Below are positions 44,698 through 53,621 of a stretch of DNA of 64,000 bases, piece after piece. The DNA lies in the NCBI GenBank assembly GCA_016235245.1, contig JACRLO010000015.1:43646-107645 (forward strand), in the 5' to 3' direction. A program made the translations under genes and the position numbers. The first letter of the stretch is position 1. Every line of letters starts with the position of its first letter. The notes below the pieces were generated by a model, which was given only the letters and a program-made list of their open reading frames with translations, had not been told where the DNA came from and made no database searches. Source of the stretch: Nitrospirota bacterium. GTDB lineage: Bacteria > Nitrospirota > Thermodesulfovibrionia > Thermodesulfovibrionales > UBA6898.

Positions 44698-45867
44698 ATG
44701 ATGCAGAAGGTCCATCTTACCAGAACAAAACGGCTGCTTGGCGGTCATCTCTGGGTCTTTTCGAATGAACTGCATGAGAGCCCCAAAAACTATACACCGG
44801 GTTCCCTTGTCGAAGTGTATGACATGCGCGGGGATTTCCTCGGTACCGGATATATCAACCCCAACAGTCTTATCGCCGTCAGGCTTCTTACGCGCGAAAG
44901 AAAGAACATCGACAAGGATTTTTTGAGAGTGCGGATTCAGGCTGCCATTGCCCTGAGAAAAAGACTGACAGTCGGCAGTGACGCCTGCCGGCTCGTATTC
45001 AGCGAAGGCGATTACCTGCCCGGTCTTATTGCCGATCTCTATGGAACGTGCCTTGTTCTGCAGTTTCTTACCTGCGGCATGGAAGCCATGAAAGATCTGG
45101 TAATCGAACTGTTCGATGAACTTATCAAGCCAGAAATTATTGTCCTTAGGAACGAAGGCCGGGTTCGATCTCTTGAGGGTCTGGACCGGTACAAAGAGGT
45201 TGTAAAAGGCAGTCTTGAGAGTCTTCCGGTGGTCCGTGAGGACGACATATCTTTTGAGATCGATCCCTATGAAGGCCAGAAGACCGGTTTTTTCCTTGAC
45301 CAGCGGGACAACAGGGTCTCCCTGAAACGATACATCAGGGAAGGGAAGGGTCTGGACCTCTTCTGCTATAACGGCGGCTGGTCAATGCACCTCGCATCTG
45401 CCGGAGCGGAAATTACCTGTGTCGATTCCTCAGACAGGGCGATTGCCCACGCCCGGCGAAACGCTGAACTGAATAATCTCGGCAGCAGGATCGATTACGC
45501 GGTTGAAGACGTTTTTGCCTATCTTGAAAAGGAACTCGGAAAGGGAGAGAGAAGATACGATTTCATCGTCCTTGATCCTCCTGCCTTTGTAAAGAGCGCA
45601 GGCAAGCTGAAAGAAGCGGCAAAAGCCTATCGTGAGGTCAATGAGATCTGCATGAGGCTTATCAGACCTGGCGGCATGCTCGCCTCATCTTCCTGCTCGT
45701 ATCATATGGGCAGAGAGCTGTTTGTCGATACGCTGAACACTGCCGCAAAGAATGCCCGCCGCAGCCTGAGGCTGATCGAACTGCGTTCTCAGGCACCTGA
45801 TCATCCCGTGCTCCTTTCTATGCCGGAAACTGCATATCTCAAGTGTGCCTTTCTTCTTGTTGACTGA
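44698..45867 (+). CDS. Class I SAM-dependent rRNA methyltransferase, RlmI/YccW-like
   Basis: 389 residues. N-terminal PUA domain (RRLLGGHLWVFSNEL-type segment at 10-25), a central EEHD-like domain (FSEGDYLPGLIADLYG), then the methyltransferase: KTGFFLDQRDNR, GLDLFCYNGGWSMH, VDSSDRAIAHAR and DPPAFVKS, C-terminal SSCSYHM. E. coli RlmI methylates C1962 of 23S rRNA at C5. Exact position not assignable here. Confidence 0.9.
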   Translation: MMQKVHLTRTKRLLGGHLWVFSNELHESPKNYTPGSLVEVYDMRGDFLGTGYINPNSLIAVRLLTRERKNIDKDFLRVRIQAAIALRKRLTVGSDACRLVFSEGDYLPGLIADLYGTCLVLQFLTCGMEAMKDLVIELFDELIKPEIIVLRNEGRVRSLEGLDRYKEVVKGSLESLPVVREDDISFEIDPYEGQKTGFFLDQRDNRVSLKRYIREGKGLDLFCYNGGWSMHLASAGAEITCVDSSDRAIAHARRNAELNNLGSRIDYAVEDVFAYLEKELGKGERRYDFIVLDPPAFVKSAGKLKEAAKAYREVNEICMRLIRPGGMLASSSCSYHMGRELFVDTLNTAAKNARRSLRLIELRSQAPDHPVLLSMPETAYLKCAFLLVD

Positions 45868-45921
45868 CCGCGGCTGCGCTCCTCAGGAGATGCCGGATGC
45901 GCTCATGGGCCCGGCTGCGTA

Positions 45922-45930
45922 TGCTATAAT
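45922..45930 (+). promoter_or_regulatory. Extended -10 of the vorB-like gene
   Basis: TGCTATAAT (TG-n-TATAAT); ATG at 45961 follows AAGGA with normal spacing. Confidence 0.5.
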
Positions 45931-45960
45931 TCACCACATTGAGCGCCATAAGGATGGACG

Positions 45961-47034
45961 ATGCCTAAAAAAAATATGCTCCTGATGAAAGGGAATGAAG
46001 CGTTGGCCGAGGCGGCCGTCACGGCTGGGTGCAGGTTCTATGCCGGCTACCCCATAACGCCCCAGAACGAGATCCCTGAGTATCTGTCCCGGAGAATGCC
46101 GGAAGTCGCTGGGATCTTCATCCAGGCAGAGTCGGAGATCGCTGCGATCAACATGGTATACGGAGCTGCTGCGGCCGGAGCACGTGCCATGACCTCATCG
46201 AGCGGCCCCGGTTTGAGTCTCAAGCAGGAGGCCATCTCTTTTCTTGCGGGTGCTGAGCTTCCGGCGGTAATCGTGAACATCCAGAGGGGCGGGCCGGGAC
46301 TCGGAAATATTGCGGCAAGCCAGGGTGACTATTTTCAGGCAGTAAAGGGCGGCGGTCATGGTGACTACCGGTGTCTCGTCTATTCGCCGTTCAGCCTGCA
46401 GGAAATGTGGGACCTTACTCTTCGCGCCTTTGATAAGGCAGATCAGTACAGGACTCCTGTCATGATCCTCGGCGATGGCGTTGTCGGTCAGATGATGGAA
46501 CCCTTTCATCCGACTGCATACAAAAAACCGAAGCTTCCGAAAAAAACCTGGATGCTTGACGGCGCAAAGGGAAGGAAACCGCGTGTTATCCGCACTCTCT
46601 ACATGGGACAGGGAGAGCTTGAGCAGAGGAACATCAGTCTCCAGAAAAAATATGACCTTCTGAAGGAAAAAGAGGTCATGTTTGATGAATATGATACCAG
46701 CGATGCGAAACTCATCGTCGTTGCCTATGGCATTGCGGCACGGATAGCGCTTTCTGCAGTCAAGGAGCTTCGCAGGGAAGGAAAGAAGATAGGCCTCTTC
46801 AGACCGGTTACCCTGTTTCCATTCCCTGAAAAGCAGCTCGCCTCTCTTTCGGGAAAAGCAAAGCGGTTTATGGTTGTCGAGATGAACGCCGGCCAGATGG
46901 TTGAGGACGTAAGACTTGCCGTAAACGGAACATCAAAGGTTCTTTTTTATGGCCGGCCCGGCGGTGCGGTCTTTGACCCCGAAGAGCTGTACGACAAGTT
47001 CAGGGCCGCATTCAGAATGCAGGCAAAACAATAG
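45961..47034 (+). CDS. 2-oxoacid:ferredoxin oxidoreductase alpha subunit (VorB/KorA-like), orphan
   Basis: 357 residues: domain I/II of a pyruvate:ferredoxin oxidoreductase-type enzyme (GNEALAEAAVTAGCRFYAGYPITPQNEIPEYL, QAESEIAAINMVYGAAAAGARAMTSSSGPG, GGPGLGNIAASQGDY) and the C-terminal domain (VAYGIAARIA, GLFRPVTLFPFPEK). It resembles 2-ketoisovalerate or 2-oxoglutarate enzymes. Its thiamine-PP-binding beta subunit and gamma/delta subunits are absent on either side, so it must pair with a distant gene or be a relic. Frame intact. Confidence 0.9.
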   Translation: MPKKNMLLMKGNEALAEAAVTAGCRFYAGYPITPQNEIPEYLSRRMPEVAGIFIQAESEIAAINMVYGAAAAGARAMTSSSGPGLSLKQEAISFLAGAELPAVIVNIQRGGPGLGNIAASQGDYFQAVKGGGHGDYRCLVYSPFSLQEMWDLTLRAFDKADQYRTPVMILGDGVVGQMMEPFHPTAYKKPKLPKKTWMLDGAKGRKPRVIRTLYMGQGELEQRNISLQKKYDLLKEKEVMFDEYDTSDAKLIVVAYGIAARIALSAVKELRREGKKIGLFRPVTLFPFPEKQLASLSGKAKRFMVVEMNAGQMVEDVRLAVNGTSKVLFYGRPGGAVFDPEELYDKFRAAFRMQAKQ

Positions 47035-47148
47035 TCCTTCATTAATCCATAATGTCTGCTCATATCCGTGAGATAGCAGTTGCGGGACCTCCTCAGACGA
47101 GCATGTTCCGAGCATTTTTTAACGCTTGCACGGCAGGCTGGGGCTAGG

Positions 47149-47154
47149 TAATAT
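47149..47154 (+). promoter_or_regulatory. -10 box of phoB-like gene (leaderless type)
   Basis: TAATAT with TTGCAC 17 nt upstream (47126-47131). ATG begins 7 nt after the -10 and has no SD. Confidence 0.35.
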
Positions 47155-47160
47155 AGGTTT

Positions 47161-47859
47161 ATGGGAGCAAAGAAAGTCCTTGTTGTAGATGATGAACCCG
47201 ATATTCTGGAACTGGTATCCTATAATCTGAAGAAAGAGGGGTTTGAAGTTTCCTCTGCATCGGACGGAGAAGAAGCTCTGGCCAGCATCAAAAAAAACCA
47301 TTTCGATTGCCTGATCCTCGACCTTATGCTGCCGGGGATCCAGGGCATGGAACTATGCCGTATCATCAGAAATAATCCTAAAACCAGACATATCCCGGTA
47401 ATCATGTTGACGGCAAAGTCCGAAGAGGTTGACCGGATCATCGGTCTTGAGACTGGCGCCGACGACTACATGACAAAACCGTTCAGTCCCAGGGAACTCG
47501 CAGCACGCATCAGGGCTGTCCTGCGCCGGGCCGGCGAAAGGATGGCTTCGGACGGCACAATCCGTGTCGGGGAGCTCCAGATCAACCGGGAAACCTACAC
47601 GGTTTTGAAAAATAATCTGCCTGTGGCGCTCAGTTCCACGGAATTCAGGCTTCTGCTCTACCTTGCTGAAAGAAGAGGCCGGATATTCAGCAGGGACCAG
47701 CTGCTCGATGCAGCCTGGAAGGACGAAGCGTTTGTGGAGCCGAGGACCGTGGACGTGCATATCAGACGCCTTCGTACGCACATCGAAGATGATCCTTCTG
47801 ATCCCCGGTATATCAGGACACGAAGGGGCATAGGATATTATATGGACGCTGACCTGTGA
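47161..47859 (+). CDS. phoB: PhoB-like response regulator (REC - winged helix)
   Basis: 232 residues. Receiver: VVDDEPDILELVSYNLK, phospho-acceptor in LILDLMLPG, TAKSEE, KPFSPREL; OmpR/PhoB-type winged helix (about 130-230) with SSTEFRLLLYLAERRGRIFSRDQLL, VDVHIRRLR and the final YIRTRRGIGYYM. Overlaps the kinase gene by 4 nt (GTGA). No pst/phoU genes in view, so the phosphate assignment is by sequence family only. Confidence 0.88.
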   Translation: MGAKKVLVVDDEPDILELVSYNLKKEGFEVSSASDGEEALASIKKNHFDCLILDLMLPGIQGMELCRIIRNNPKTRHIPVIMLTAKSEEVDRIIGLETGADDYMTKPFSPRELAARIRAVLRRAGERMASDGTIRVGELQINRETYTVLKNNLPVALSSTEFRLLLYLAERRGRIFSRDQLLDAAWKDEAFVEPRTVDVHIRRLRTHIEDDPSDPRYIRTRRGIGYYMDADL

Positions 47860-49586
47860 GAAAGGGCCTGTTCAGGCGGATATTTATTCTCTATGCCGTT
47901 GTGATGATAATGGCCGTTGCCTTTGTCGAGATCTTCATCGCTTCTGCGGTAAGAGACAATTACCGGGAAACGCTCAGGGCCAGCCTCGCGGTGCAGGCAG
48001 GACTTATTGCAAAGAATATTTCCTTTGACCGGACGAACCTCGACAGCCTCTGCAGGGAACTGAAGAAGGATACCGGCGCGCGGGTCACGATCATCGGTCC
48101 TGACGGCAGGGTCATAGGAGATTCGGATACGGATTCTTCTGTCATGGACAACCATCTTGACCGCACTGAGATAGAACAGGCGCTTCTGTTTGAAACCGGC
48201 ATGGCAGTCCGCCACAGCGGCACCACAGACCACGACTTCCTGTATCTGGCAAAAAAGGTGTCGCAGGGGCAGCGGCAGGGCTTCATACGCCTGGCAGTTC
48301 CTCTGGGGGCGGTGGACAATGCCGTGAACCTGCTCAGGATGAAGATCTTCCTCAGTGTTCTGGCCGTCTTCCTTGCGACCTGGATCTTTTCGGTCTGGCA
48401 GACCGACCATCTGCGCAGGCTGCTTATGCAGATTACCGATTTTTCGAAGTCGCTTTCGCGGGGCGAGATCGACAAGAGGCTCTTTCTCAAAAACGCCGGA
48501 GAGTTTAATGAGATCGCGGACAACCTTACGTCAATGTCGATAAAACTGCAGGGCACGATGGCCGAAAGCGAAGAGGAGAGAAACCGTCTGAATGTCATCC
48601 TGCGGAGCGTGCCGGACGCCCTTCTGATCATCGATGCCAAGGGGTTCATTACGCTTTCGAGCGCCTCTGCGCGTGAATTCTTTGGTGACGTTCCCATGAG
48701 CGGGCTGCCGTTTGTGGAGGTTGTGCGAAACCATGCTTTTTCTGATATCATGGACGAGGTGCGCAGGACTTTGGCGCCGGGTATGACGGTCTTCAGGATC
48801 GATGTTCCGTCTGAAAAGTATTTGAGCGTCAGGGTTTCGCCGCTCTTTTATCATGAGCATGAGCTCTCCGGTTTAGTGGCGATCTTCCATGACATCACGC
48901 AGGTCGAGAAGCTCGAACAGGTCAGAAAGGACTTTGTCGCCAACGTATCGCATGAGTTGAAGACACCGATCACGGCGATCAGGGGATTTGCCGATACGCT
49001 TCTTGAAGGCGCCCTTGATGACCGTGACAATGCAGCAAGGTTTATTCAGACCATTAAGGCCAACAGCGAGCGTATAAACAGCCTTGTTGATGACCTGATG
49101 ACCATTTCCAAGATCGAACTCGGCGTGATCAGGGTCGAAAAGACACTGATCGATATTGGGGATGTCTTTGAGAATGTGATGGAGATGTTTAGTGGCAGGG
49201 CTTTGGCAAAGGGGCTGACCCTGGAGGTTGACCCAGGACCTGAACTGCTCCAGATCTCTGCGGACAGAAACCGCCTGCTCCAGATATTGACCAACCTGGT
49301 AGACAATGCGATAAAGTTTACCGAAAAGGGCGGTGTTACCTTCGGCATTGACCGTGATGACGGAAGGCCCTGTCTGTTTGTTGAAGACACCGGTATTGGC
49401 GTTCCAGAAAAATTCGTATCAAGGCTCGGCGAGCGGTTCTTTCGGGTTGACCCCGGCCGCTCACGCACGATGGGCGGCACGGGTCTCGGTCTTGCGATCG
49501 TCAAGCATCTGGTAAAAGCGCATGGCTGGTCCATGCAGGTAGAGAGCGTCCAGGGCAGGGGAACGAAGATCAGGATCTTTATCTGA
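47856..49586 (+). CDS. phoR: PhoR-like membrane sensor histidine kinase
   Basis: 576 residues from GTG. Membrane helix about 8-32, periplasmic domain to about 148, second helix about 150-172, HAMP (about 175-228), PAS (about 240-345), HisKA with H-box VANVSHELKTPITAIRG, and HATPase_c (DNAIKF, DTGIGVPE, GTGLGLAIVKHLV). Standard PhoR layout with an extracytoplasmic sensor. Cognate regulator is the overlapping upstream gene. Confidence 0.92.
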   Translation: MRKGLFRRIFILYAVVMIMAVAFVEIFIASAVRDNYRETLRASLAVQAGLIAKNISFDRTNLDSLCRELKKDTGARVTIIGPDGRVIGDSDTDSSVMDNHLDRTEIEQALLFETGMAVRHSGTTDHDFLYLAKKVSQGQRQGFIRLAVPLGAVDNAVNLLRMKIFLSVLAVFLATWIFSVWQTDHLRRLLMQITDFSKSLSRGEIDKRLFLKNAGEFNEIADNLTSMSIKLQGTMAESEEERNRLNVILRSVPDALLIIDAKGFITLSSASAREFFGDVPMSGLPFVEVVRNHAFSDIMDEVRRTLAPGMTVFRIDVPSEKYLSVRVSPLFYHEHELSGLVAIFHDITQVEKLEQVRKDFVANVSHELKTPITAIRGFADTLLEGALDDRDNAARFIQTIKANSERINSLVDDLMTISKIELGVIRVEKTLIDIGDVFENVMEMFSGRALAKGLTLEVDPGPELLQISADRNRLLQILTNLVDNAIKFTEKGGVTFGIDRDDGRPCLFVEDTGIGVPEKFVSRLGERFFRVDPGRSRTMGGTGLGLAIVKHLVKAHGWSMQVESVQGRGTKIRIFI

Positions 49587-49658
49587 CCGTGATGCCTGCT
49601 GCACTGCAGCACCGGGTCTGAAGTATGGCTGCAAAAATTAATTATTCTGAGGATATGT

Positions 49659-49838
49659 ATGAAAGATCAATTTGAAAGAACAACAATCAATGGGTTGACG
49701 TTTGATACCCGCTCTGTCCGGTCTGCGACCTGGGAAGGCATGATATGCATTCCGCCTGTCCATGAAGGCGGCATCTATTGTGCGGTCGAAAAGAGACTGA
49801 CAGATGCGACCTTGAAGATGAAGGGAGGCCGGCAATGA
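49659..49838 (+). pseudogene. Remnant of an old-yellow-enzyme (NADH:flavin oxidoreductase) gene
   Basis: A 59-codon frame whose first 25 residues (FERTTINGLTFDTRSVRSATWEGM) match the N-terminal signature of OYE-family oxidoreductases (the usual form is LTINGLTLKNRFVRSATWEGM). The match then stops and the remaining residues do not continue the barrel. Probably a deletion remnant. It is in frame and overlaps the next start (ATGA), so it could still be translated. Confidence 0.55.
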
Positions 49839-50488
49839 AAAGGGCATTCTGTTTTGTCACGTTTCTTGTATTTGCAATATCCTTGTTCTGTGCGCCCCCG
49901 ATTTCTGCTGAAGAGATCAGGCTTCTCCTGCTGCCCAAGCCGCAGACAGATGGCGGCAGACCTCTTATGCAGGTGCTGAAGGACCGGAGCTCTTCCCGTT
50001 CATTCAGTCAGGAAAAGCTTTCTGCACAGACGCTTTCCAATCTCCTTTGGGCTGCCTTCGGCATAAACCGCCCCGCAGGAAAACGTACTGCCCCCTCAGC
50101 AATGGACCATCAGGAAATCGACATCTATGTTGCTACGGCTGAAGGTCTCTATCTGTATGAGGCAGGGAGTCAGTCATTGAAACTGATAAAGTCAGATGAT
50201 ATCCGCGCCTTGACCGGCAGGCAGGATTACGTGAAGGACGCCTATGCCAGCCTTATCTATGTGGCTGACTTCTCAAGGATGGGCAATATACAGAAAGAGG
50301 AGAAGGAACTCTTCTCGGCTGCAGATACCGGTTTTATCAGCCAGAACGTCTATCTGTATTGCGCCTCCGAAAGACTGGCTACGGTTGTGCGAGGTCTGGT
50401 CGACAGGCAGACGCTGGCCAGGACGATGAATCTGCGGCCTGACCAGAAGATCATCCTGGCGCAATCAGTAGGACATGCCAGAAAGTAG
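49835..50488 (+). CDS. Exported SagB/ThcOx-type nitroreductase
   Basis: 217 residues. Signal peptide 1-23 (ending ISA). FMN-dependent nitroreductase fold: LKDRSSSRSFSQEKLSAQTLSNLLWAAFGIN, ATAEGLYLYEAGSQSL, and the C-terminal ASERLATVVRGLVDRQTLARTMNLRPDQKIILAQSVGH. SagB-like enzymes oxidise azolines in peptide biosynthesis, but most stand-alone members have unknown substrates. I chose ATG 49835 (not 49778) because it begins a clear signal peptide and overlaps the preceding frame. A second nitroreductase follows. Confidence 0.85.
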   Translation: MKRAFCFVTFLVFAISLFCAPPISAEEIRLLLLPKPQTDGGRPLMQVLKDRSSSRSFSQEKLSAQTLSNLLWAAFGINRPAGKRTAPSAMDHQEIDIYVATAEGLYLYEAGSQSLKLIKSDDIRALTGRQDYVKDAYASLIYVADFSRMGNIQKEEKELFSAADTGFISQNVYLYCASERLATVVRGLVDRQTLARTMNLRPDQKIILAQSVGHARK

Positions 50489-50505
50489 AAACGCTCCCGG
50501 AGAAG

Positions 50506-51417
50506 ATGGTGATACCTGAAGACAGATTAGAAATTGGCCGGGAGCTCTGCAGCGGCTGCGGCGCATGCGTCAGCGTATGCCCCTCACGCACCATCTCGCT
50601 CGTTGACGGAAAGGCGGCTGTCACAGGAATGGATTGTATCTCCTGCGGACATTGTGAGGCAGTCTGTCCCCAAACGGCGATCCGTGTTGCGGGGATCGAT
50701 GAAGAGATGTCTCGCTATAAGACCTTTACTGCAGAGAAAGAGTGGCTCGCTCCCGGAAAATATAACACATCCGAACTGGTTCAGCTTATGGCCTCACGCC
50801 GCTCCTGCCGAAGCTTTACTGACAGACCGATAGATCTGGCAATGCTCGAAGACCTTGTAAAGATCGGTATCACAGCGCCGTCCGGTACAAACAGTCAGGC
50901 CTGGACCTTCACGGTCCTGCCTACAAGGAAGGCAGTGACTTCCCTTGCCGGACATGTCGCTTCCTATTACCGAAAACTAAACAGCACGGCAGACAATACC
51001 CTGCTCCGGCTCTTCCTCAGGCTGATTGGAAAGGGAGAGCTTGATGCCTATTACCGCGGCTATTACCGGAAGGTGAAGAGGGCGCTTGAACAGTGGCAGA
51101 CTGAAGGCAAGGAACATCTCTTTCATGGATCCACTGCTGCAATTGTTGTTGGCTCCAGGCCCGGTGCAAGCTGCCCGGCTGAGGACGCCCTGCTTGCAAC
51201 ACAGAATATCCTGCTAGCTGCACACAGCATGGGACTCAGTTCCTGCCTTATCGGATTTGCCGTTGCCGCAATGAAGAGAGATCCATCTCTTGTGCAGTCA
51301 CTTGGCATTCCGCCTGAAGAGCAGATTCATGCAGTCGTTGCCCTTGGTTATTCCGACGAAGTATATCAGCGCACAACCGGACGCAAGAACCCCATTCAGC
51401 GATATTTCGAGTGCTAA
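50506..51417 (+). CDS. Ferredoxin-nitroreductase fusion
   Basis: 303 residues. Two [4Fe-4S] motifs at the N-terminus (CSGCGACVSVCPS and CISCGHCEAVCPQ, about 12-62), then an FMN nitroreductase domain (about 88-300): MASRRSCRSFTDRPID, GITAPSGTNSQAWTFTVL, ALLATQNILLAAHSMGLSSCLIG, and VVALGYSDE. Ferredoxin-linked reductase of nitro compounds or similar electrophiles, cytosolic. Nitroreductase genes lie in tandem here. Confidence 0.92.
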   Translation: MVIPEDRLEIGRELCSGCGACVSVCPSRTISLVDGKAAVTGMDCISCGHCEAVCPQTAIRVAGIDEEMSRYKTFTAEKEWLAPGKYNTSELVQLMASRRSCRSFTDRPIDLAMLEDLVKIGITAPSGTNSQAWTFTVLPTRKAVTSLAGHVASYYRKLNSTADNTLLRLFLRLIGKGELDAYYRGYYRKVKRALEQWQTEGKEHLFHGSTAAIVVGSRPGASCPAEDALLATQNILLAAHSMGLSSCLIGFAVAAMKRDPSLVQSLGIPPEEQIHAVVALGYSDEVYQRTTGRKNPIQRYFEC

Positions 51418-51448
51418 GGTCCGGGACAAAGGATTCAAAGAAGTCTTT

Positions 51449-52096
51449 TTACTGGTCGGTGTCACTCAGAACAGAATCGGGAAGTTCATTACTATCGTCA
51501 GGTAGCCCCGGGAAATGGGCAGCAAGTAATTCTCCAATTCCGGCAATTGCTTTAATTAATGCCTCGCAGGCTCGACCAGCCTTGATACCTGTTGCTACCT
51601 CAGAGACATAACGATCAAGCACCTGCTGCGTGATCTTCTCGTAAATTCCCTTGTCAGCCAACACGAACACTCTCCGCTCGAGCAGCGAAATATAAAATAG
51701 CACGCCTGTGTGTCCCTTTGTCTCATCTATCCCGTGTTCGTAAAACTCCCGCAGGGCAGCATTCCGCACGGCCCCTTCGATGCGGCGAGTCGGCGCCAAG
51801 TCGAGTGTCACTGCCTGGGCTCGCGAAAAATAAAGGAAAGAGAGCGGGAAAAATACTGCAGTCAGTGTCAGCAAATTCCATAGCGAGACGTGCAATAAGG
51901 ATACACAGACCAGCAGAGACATTACAGCGCTTAATCCCAGTGCAGATGCTGCCTTGAGATCGTAATAGTTTCCGCTGGTGTTGGCCACGATTACCACGAT
52001 CTCTCCGGTTGTACGCGTCTCGGCTTCACGGGTTGCCTGGACAATCTTCTGCTTCTGCTCTTCTTTGAAAAGTCGATCAGCCTTATGCATTACCAT
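51449..52096 (-). CDS. TPM domain membrane protein
   Basis: 215 residues. TPM_phosphatase (TLP18.3/Psb32/MOLO-1) family: EEQKQKIVQATREAETRTTGEIVVIVA, ALREFYEHGIDETKGHTGVLFYISLLERRVFVLADKGI. Two membrane helices (about 52-90) are inserted between the strands. Function unknown. Overlaps the upstream gene by 7 nt. Confidence 0.85.
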   Translation of the reverse strand: MVMHKADRLFKEEQKQKIVQATREAETRTTGEIVVIVANTSGNYYDLKAASALGLSAVMSLLVCVSLLHVSLWNLLTLTAVFFPLSFLYFSRAQAVTLDLAPTRRIEGAVRNAALREFYEHGIDETKGHTGVLFYISLLERRVFVLADKGIYEKITQQVLDRYVSEVATGIKAGRACEALIKAIAGIGELLAAHFPGLPDDSNELPDSVLSDTDQ

Positions 52097-52608
52097 TTAC
52101 CTGAGGCTCCTCCCCCCCCAAATTCTCCGCTACCACCTGAAAAGCCTCTGCTGCGTCCTCCACTGATACTGCTGACCATATCAAGAACACACAGCAGCAC
52201 CTGCAGGACAATAAACAGACCTTTGAGAATTTTTCGGCCGGTTTCAAAAAGGGACAGCAGCAGGATGGGAAGGCCAACGAACAATAGAAACTTGAGCATA
52301 GTTCGAAACGTCCCGGGTGATGCAGAGAGAAGCCAGATGATATAGCCATACACCAAGACTATCCCGCCAATCAGGATCGAAAGAAGAACTAGTGCGGTAA
52401 GATTCGAAAGCTTTCCTTCCTCAGGAGGCGCAAACAGGAAGTCCTTGATTCTGACCGACAGAGGCTTTGCGTTCGTCAGTGAGTTCTTTCTGTTGGGTTG
52501 GACGCTGTCTGCATTTCTTAGGGCTGCGGCGCCAGGTGCGGACGTGTCTGTCTTCGAACTGAGGACAAGCGCTCCTTTCGGCTTTGCTGCCGTTTCCCTG
52601 ATTCTCAT
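52090..52608 (-). CDS. Membrane protein with the Gly-rich tail of TPM proteins
   Basis: 172 residues. Two to three membrane helices (about 68-140) and the C-terminus GGRSRGFSGGSGEFGGGGASGKW, which is the typical tail of YgcG/TPM proteins. The globular TPM domain is missing; the next gene supplies one. The N-terminal 60 residues are polar and low in recognisable structure. The pair looks like a two-gene split of a single TPM protein. SD AAGGGG precedes ATG. Confidence 0.75.
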   Translation of the reverse strand: MRIRETAAKPKGALVLSSKTDTSAPGAAALRNADSVQPNRKNSLTNAKPLSVRIKDFLFAPPEEGKLSNLTALVLLSILIGGIVLVYGYIIWLLSASPGTFRTMLKFLLFVGLPILLLSLFETGRKILKGLFIVLQVLLCVLDMVSSISGGRSRGFSGGSGEFGGGGASGKW

Positions 52609-52859
52609 CGTCGTCCCCTTTAGAATGCATTTGCTGTTAATGCCAGTAGTTATACTATGTCGCAGTTAAAAAGCGTATGCTAACTTCCGGCTTGCTCTTT
52701 TTTGCACATAATATCACAAGACGCTGCTTCTGAAAAGAATATATGAATTGATAAGACAGCAAGTCAGACAGAGCTTATAGCTCAGCCCAGAATACAAATA
52801 CTGCTTTGCAAAGATATCCCCTCCTGGGTCTTTAGGTTATAATAAAAAACTTCTTAATC

Positions 52860-53510
52860 ATGCACTACACTCTCTTTCTTATAGCGGCATTTTGTCTGGG
52901 CTGTCTGGCTGCAGTGCCTGCCGGTCCCGTGCAGATCGAAGTCTTAAGGCGGTCGATAAACGGCAACCTGAAGGCCTCGTTCATGGTTGTGTTCGGCGCT
53001 TTTTTTGCTGATCTGTCTTACGGTATCATCGCCTTTTTCGGGATCGCGCCTTTTCTCGAAAATGACAGGATCATGGCAGTCTTCTGGCTGGCAGGGGGTC
53101 TAATCCTGGGACTGCTCGGCATACTCAGTCTTCTGCACGGATTAAAGGACCAGGAGACGGTCGAGGCCCCTGCACATCTCGGGAGAAAACGCTGGGCTTT
53201 TCTGTCCGGGCTGACGCTTTCGGCCACAAACCCGGTGATGGTGCTCTGGTGGCTATCGGGTGCGCGTGTTTTTAAGGATGTCGGATTGATCACGGAATTA
53301 AATACCGAGATTGCCCTGTCGTTTCTTGCAGCCGGCAGTCTCGGGCTTGCCTCCTATCTCTCGGCCCTCTCGCTCTTTATCTACTGGGCCAAGAAGTTCA
53401 TCTCCGCGAAAGCGCTCAGGAGGGTCAATCTCTTCTTCGGCCTCCTGCTCATCCTTACCGCACTTTATTTCCTCTATACCTCCTGCCATTCCCTGCTACA
53501 TATCTGCTAG
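52860..53510 (+). CDS. LysE family exporter
   Basis: 216 residues, six hydrophobic helices. Family opening AAFCLGCLAAVPAGPVQIEVLRRSINGNLKASFMVVFGAFFADLSYG and NPVMVLWW. Exports amino acids or related compounds; substrate not assignable. TATAAT at 52838-52843 may be the -10; no SD visible. Confidence 0.88.
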   Translation: MHYTLFLIAAFCLGCLAAVPAGPVQIEVLRRSINGNLKASFMVVFGAFFADLSYGIIAFFGIAPFLENDRIMAVFWLAGGLILGLLGILSLLHGLKDQETVEAPAHLGRKRWAFLSGLTLSATNPVMVLWWLSGARVFKDVGLITELNTEIALSFLAAGSLGLASYLSALSLFIYWAKKFISAKALRRVNLFFGLLLILTALYFLYTSCHSLLHIC

Positions 53511-53621
53511 CTTTGATTTATTGTGCGAAGGGGCTTGCCTTCAGTCAGAGACTCGTATGCATCTGCAAAGAGAAGGGCTGCAGGAAGAAAGGCTGCGGCC
53601 AAATTGAGATTTTTGAACCTC

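Noticed and set aside
47960..48751. 263-codon minus-strand frame opposite phoR
   Set aside because: Ser/Arg-rich shadow of the kinase gene with no recognisable features.
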